A stretch of DNA of 64,000 nt from NCBI GenBank assembly GCA_002724245.1, contig PBOG01000062.1, forward strand, positions 21,909 to 85,908, read 5' to 3'. Of this stretch, positions 62,317 through 64,000 are shown in pieces (the first letter of the stretch is position 1; the number at the start of each line of letters is the position of its first letter). The position numbers and the translations under genes were made by a program. This stretch comes from Planctomycetaceae bacterium (GTDB lineage: Bacteria; Planctomycetota; Planctomycetia; Pirellulales; Pirellulaceae). Under the pieces are notes generated by a model. It had not been told where the DNA came from and made no database searches. It worked only from the letters and a program-made list of their open reading frames with translations.

Positions 62317-64000
62317 ATGAGTCTATCGCGTTGGTTCTCTCTGCTCCTCGTTCTGTGGGTGGCGCTGGATGGCGGTGTGTGTGTGGCCCAGCAGGCTGTC
62401 CCGACGACGTCTCCCGGTCGCATCGGAGAAGCGGTCGGATTGAAGTACGACATGACACGTTACCCGGTTCTCCGTTGGGGTTACAACGATCTCAATCGAG
62501 ACGCGCGACCCGACACGCTGGTCACTATTTGGAATAAGCGGACGATCGCGGTCGTCAGTGATGACGGGACGTTGCCGTGGTCTCCGGAGGAAGAAGGTCG
62601 TGACTGGCACGCCTATTTCAATAAGGCCTTTAACGTCGGGCAGGACCCGCCGCAAACCTGGAATACGCTGCGCAGCGGATGGGGCGGCTATACGATTTTC
62701 GTCGACAGTGACCAGTCAGGACGATTCGACGATCGGGAGGACTGGTACTACAAAGTCCTTGATTTGAACGGTGATGGCGACCCCGATGGCGAGTTTTACC
62801 ATGCCTATCCTGAAGTCGACTGCAGCAAAACCCATATCAACCTCAGTGGTGAACGAGAGATGTCGGTGCTGAATTGGAAGGATTTTGCTTACGGGTATGA
62901 GAACCGCTCGGTAGATGGCGGGAAGTATGTGATGAACGTGCATGGCAATGGGTTTTTCCTGAATGCCTATGCACCGGAGGTGCAGACCGGGATTGAAAAT
63001 CCACTTGCCTGGTACGACTTCGATGGCGACGGGTTCAATAACATGTCTACCCGTTACTCGTCGGCCAGCGTTGACCGCGCCAAGCGGCGGCACGTCAGTC
63101 GCTATGAACAAGTGGAGATTGCCTTCGAGCTGAATGGCAACACCAGTCAGCGTCGCTGGCATTCGCTGGATATGCAGCTGACGTTTGTGGGGGACCAGCG
63201 ATTTCGTCAGCAACGCGATGCCGCCTTCACCGGAGGGCTGGAGTACGGGCATTTCGTGGACCGCATCCCCGGCGTCGAGGGATTCAAGGACGCCGAGTTT
63301 TTATCGGAAAAGAAACGTGTGTCTCGCCTGGAAGTGATGCGGAGATACATGCCTTACATGGACGGCTACCGAATTACGACTGACGACCGCAACTGGTTGA
63401 GTGTCTGGCTTCAATTCGACGAGGATGAAGACGACACACGCTGGGAAGAGATGTTCAGCCGTTATGAACCGGAGGTCTTTCGCCTCTCCGACCGGATCGG
63501 GGACCGTCACGAGCGCGACACCTACTTCAAAGGCCAGGGCCAGTTGTATATCAGCAAGTTTGACCGGCGGATCCACTTGTTGCATGCCGATTTCGCGGTC
63601 TGGGATGTAGATCCATTGGCCTGGTACAAGGGTGAAGAAGTGTATTTCCGTACGGTGACCAATCGCCCGGACGACGGGCCCCAGCCACCCGTGGGGCTGC
63701 GCTATCCCCGTGTGCGCTACAAGGACACAAATGGGAACGGCTTTATTGATCGGATCGAGTACCTCACCGTCGAATACACGGGGAAGTTTGGCAACGAAGG
63801 GGTGACCGAAAAGTTGGACCGCGTGGTCTCGCTGCTCGACTATGCGGACGATTTGTTGCCGCACCCCGACGTCTGCCCGCTGACCGACCCTCGTGTCGAT
63901 GCGCCGCTATCCGGGTGGTCACTGGCGAAGTGGGACGGCCGACCGTTGCAGCCGGCGGACTTTGCGGGGACGCCCGTCAAAGCCGGGTACGACAAGATGT
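62317..64000 (+). CDS. Exported protein with calcium-type loops (3' end beyond window)
   Basis: An open frame from ATG 62317 to the window edge, at least 561 codons, so the C-terminus is missing. It begins with a signal peptide (SLSRWFSLLLVLWVALDGG, cleavage near CVAQQ). The protein is rich in Tyr, Trp and Asp, with Ca-binding-like loops DLNGDGDPDG, DFDGDGFNN and DTNGNGFID spread through the sequence. Repeated segments of the type L-x-W-Y-D/K suggest a beta-rich or hydrolase-like architecture, but I do not recognise the family. It is divergent from the sialate esterase gene. The frame was checked codon by codon over its first 450 bases. Confidence 0.8.
   Translation, partial: MSLSRWFSLLLVLWVALDGGVCVAQQAVPTTSPGRIGEAVGLKYDMTRYPVLRWGYNDLNRDARPDTLVTIWNKRTIAVVSDDGTLPWSPEEEGRDWHAYFNKAFNVGQDPPQTWNTLRSGWGGYTIFVDSDQSGRFDDREDWYYKVLDLNGDGDPDGEFYHAYPEVDCSKTHINLSGEREMSVLNWKDFAYGYENRSVDGGKYVMNVHGNGFFLNAYAPEVQTGIENPLAWYDFDGDGFNNMSTRYSSASVDRAKRRHVSRYEQVEIAFELNGNTSQRRWHSLDMQLTFVGDQRFRQQRDAAFTGGLEYGHFVDRIPGVEGFKDAEFLSEKKRVSRLEVMRRYMPYMDGYRITTDDRNWLSVWLQFDEDEDDTRWEEMFSRYEPEVFRLSDRIGDRHERDTYFKGQGQLYISKFDRRIHLLHADFAVWDVDPLAWYKGEEVYFRTVTNRPDDGPQPPVGLRYPRVRYKDTNGNGFIDRIEYLTVEYTGKFGNEGVTEKLDRVVSLLDYADDLLPHPDVCPLTDPRVDAPLSGWSLAKWDGRPLQPADFAGTPVKAGYDKM

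Noticed and set aside
1..64000. CRISPR arrays, tRNA, rRNA, insertion sequences, phage genes
   Set aside because: No regularly spaced repeats, transposase motifs or cloverleaf features were recognised; absence of tRNA cannot be guaranteed by eye.

Overview
The window looks like a chromosome segment of a free-living Planctomycetota bacterium, most likely order Planctomycetales; genus not resolved. The main reason is the dense set of protein families typical of that phylum: four DUF1501 proteins with Tat-type leaders, three DUF1549/DUF1553 (PSCyt) proteins, one DUF1552 and one DUF1592/DUF1587 cytochrome-type protein, a PPC-domain protein, ThuA, a sialate O-acetylesterase and a SUMF1 domain fused to a kinase-like fold. 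Coding density is high. No rRNA, tRNA, CRISPR, insertion sequence or phage gene was recognised.

Layout. 0-1.2 kb: YceH-like DUF480 and DUF3303 genes. 1.5-9.3 kb (minus strand): a phosphate operon pstS-pstC-pstA-pstB2-pstB1-phoU, followed by a PQQ-propeller protein and a CPBP protease, with a four-repeat, 11-bp-periodic Pho-box-like array upstream of pstS. 9.8-12.7 kb: LRR lipoprotein, parvulin, beta-helix protein. 12.7-25.3 kb: DUF1552/DUF1592 pair, propeller hydrolase-like lipoprotein, 2-keto-4-pentenoate hydratase-like protein, ThuA, DUF1501/DUF1549 pair. 25.5-29.5 kb: a translationally coupled PTS-type dihydroxyacetone kinase operon (dhaL-dhaM-HPr/EI-dhaK). 29.6-37.5 kb: two-domain esterase, a lone DUF1501, SDR, VOC, an Nramp-like transporter and an HpaI-type aldolase. 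37.7-45.4 kb (minus): PPC protein, DUF1501, DUF1549/1553 and a thioredoxin-like/heme/PDZ protein whose reading frame is crossed by one TGA. 45.8-50.5 kb: His/Glu-rich outer-membrane barrel protein convergent with a zinc/manganese ABC transporter. 50.8-57 kb: MauG-type peroxidase, DUF1501, DUF1549/1553. 57.5-64 kb: pseudokinase-zinc ribbon-SUMF1 protein, sialate O-acetylesterase, and a Ca-loop-containing exported protein running off the window.

Most notable observations. (1) The TGA at 45161-45163 lies where a thioredoxin-like fold would carry the first Cys of CxxC, giving UVAC; the frame continues for over 350 codons, and a plausible bacterial SECIS hairpin with an AGGUU apical loop follows 14 nt later. 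This is a candidate periplasmic selenoprotein that also has a CxxCH heme motif and two PDZ domains. (2) The two PstB proteins carry complementary lesions: one has a degenerate signature (LTLEQ), the other lacks the Q-loop Gln and the H-loop His. A heterodimer would have one canonical and one degenerate ATP site. (3) The Nramp-like transporter carries about 120 residues with eight Asp-rich calcium-type loops between membrane helices. (4) A strong plus-strand intrinsic terminator sits beside the Pho-box array with no plus-strand gene before it, suggesting a small RNA. These are readings of the sequence plus family knowledge; no database search was possible.
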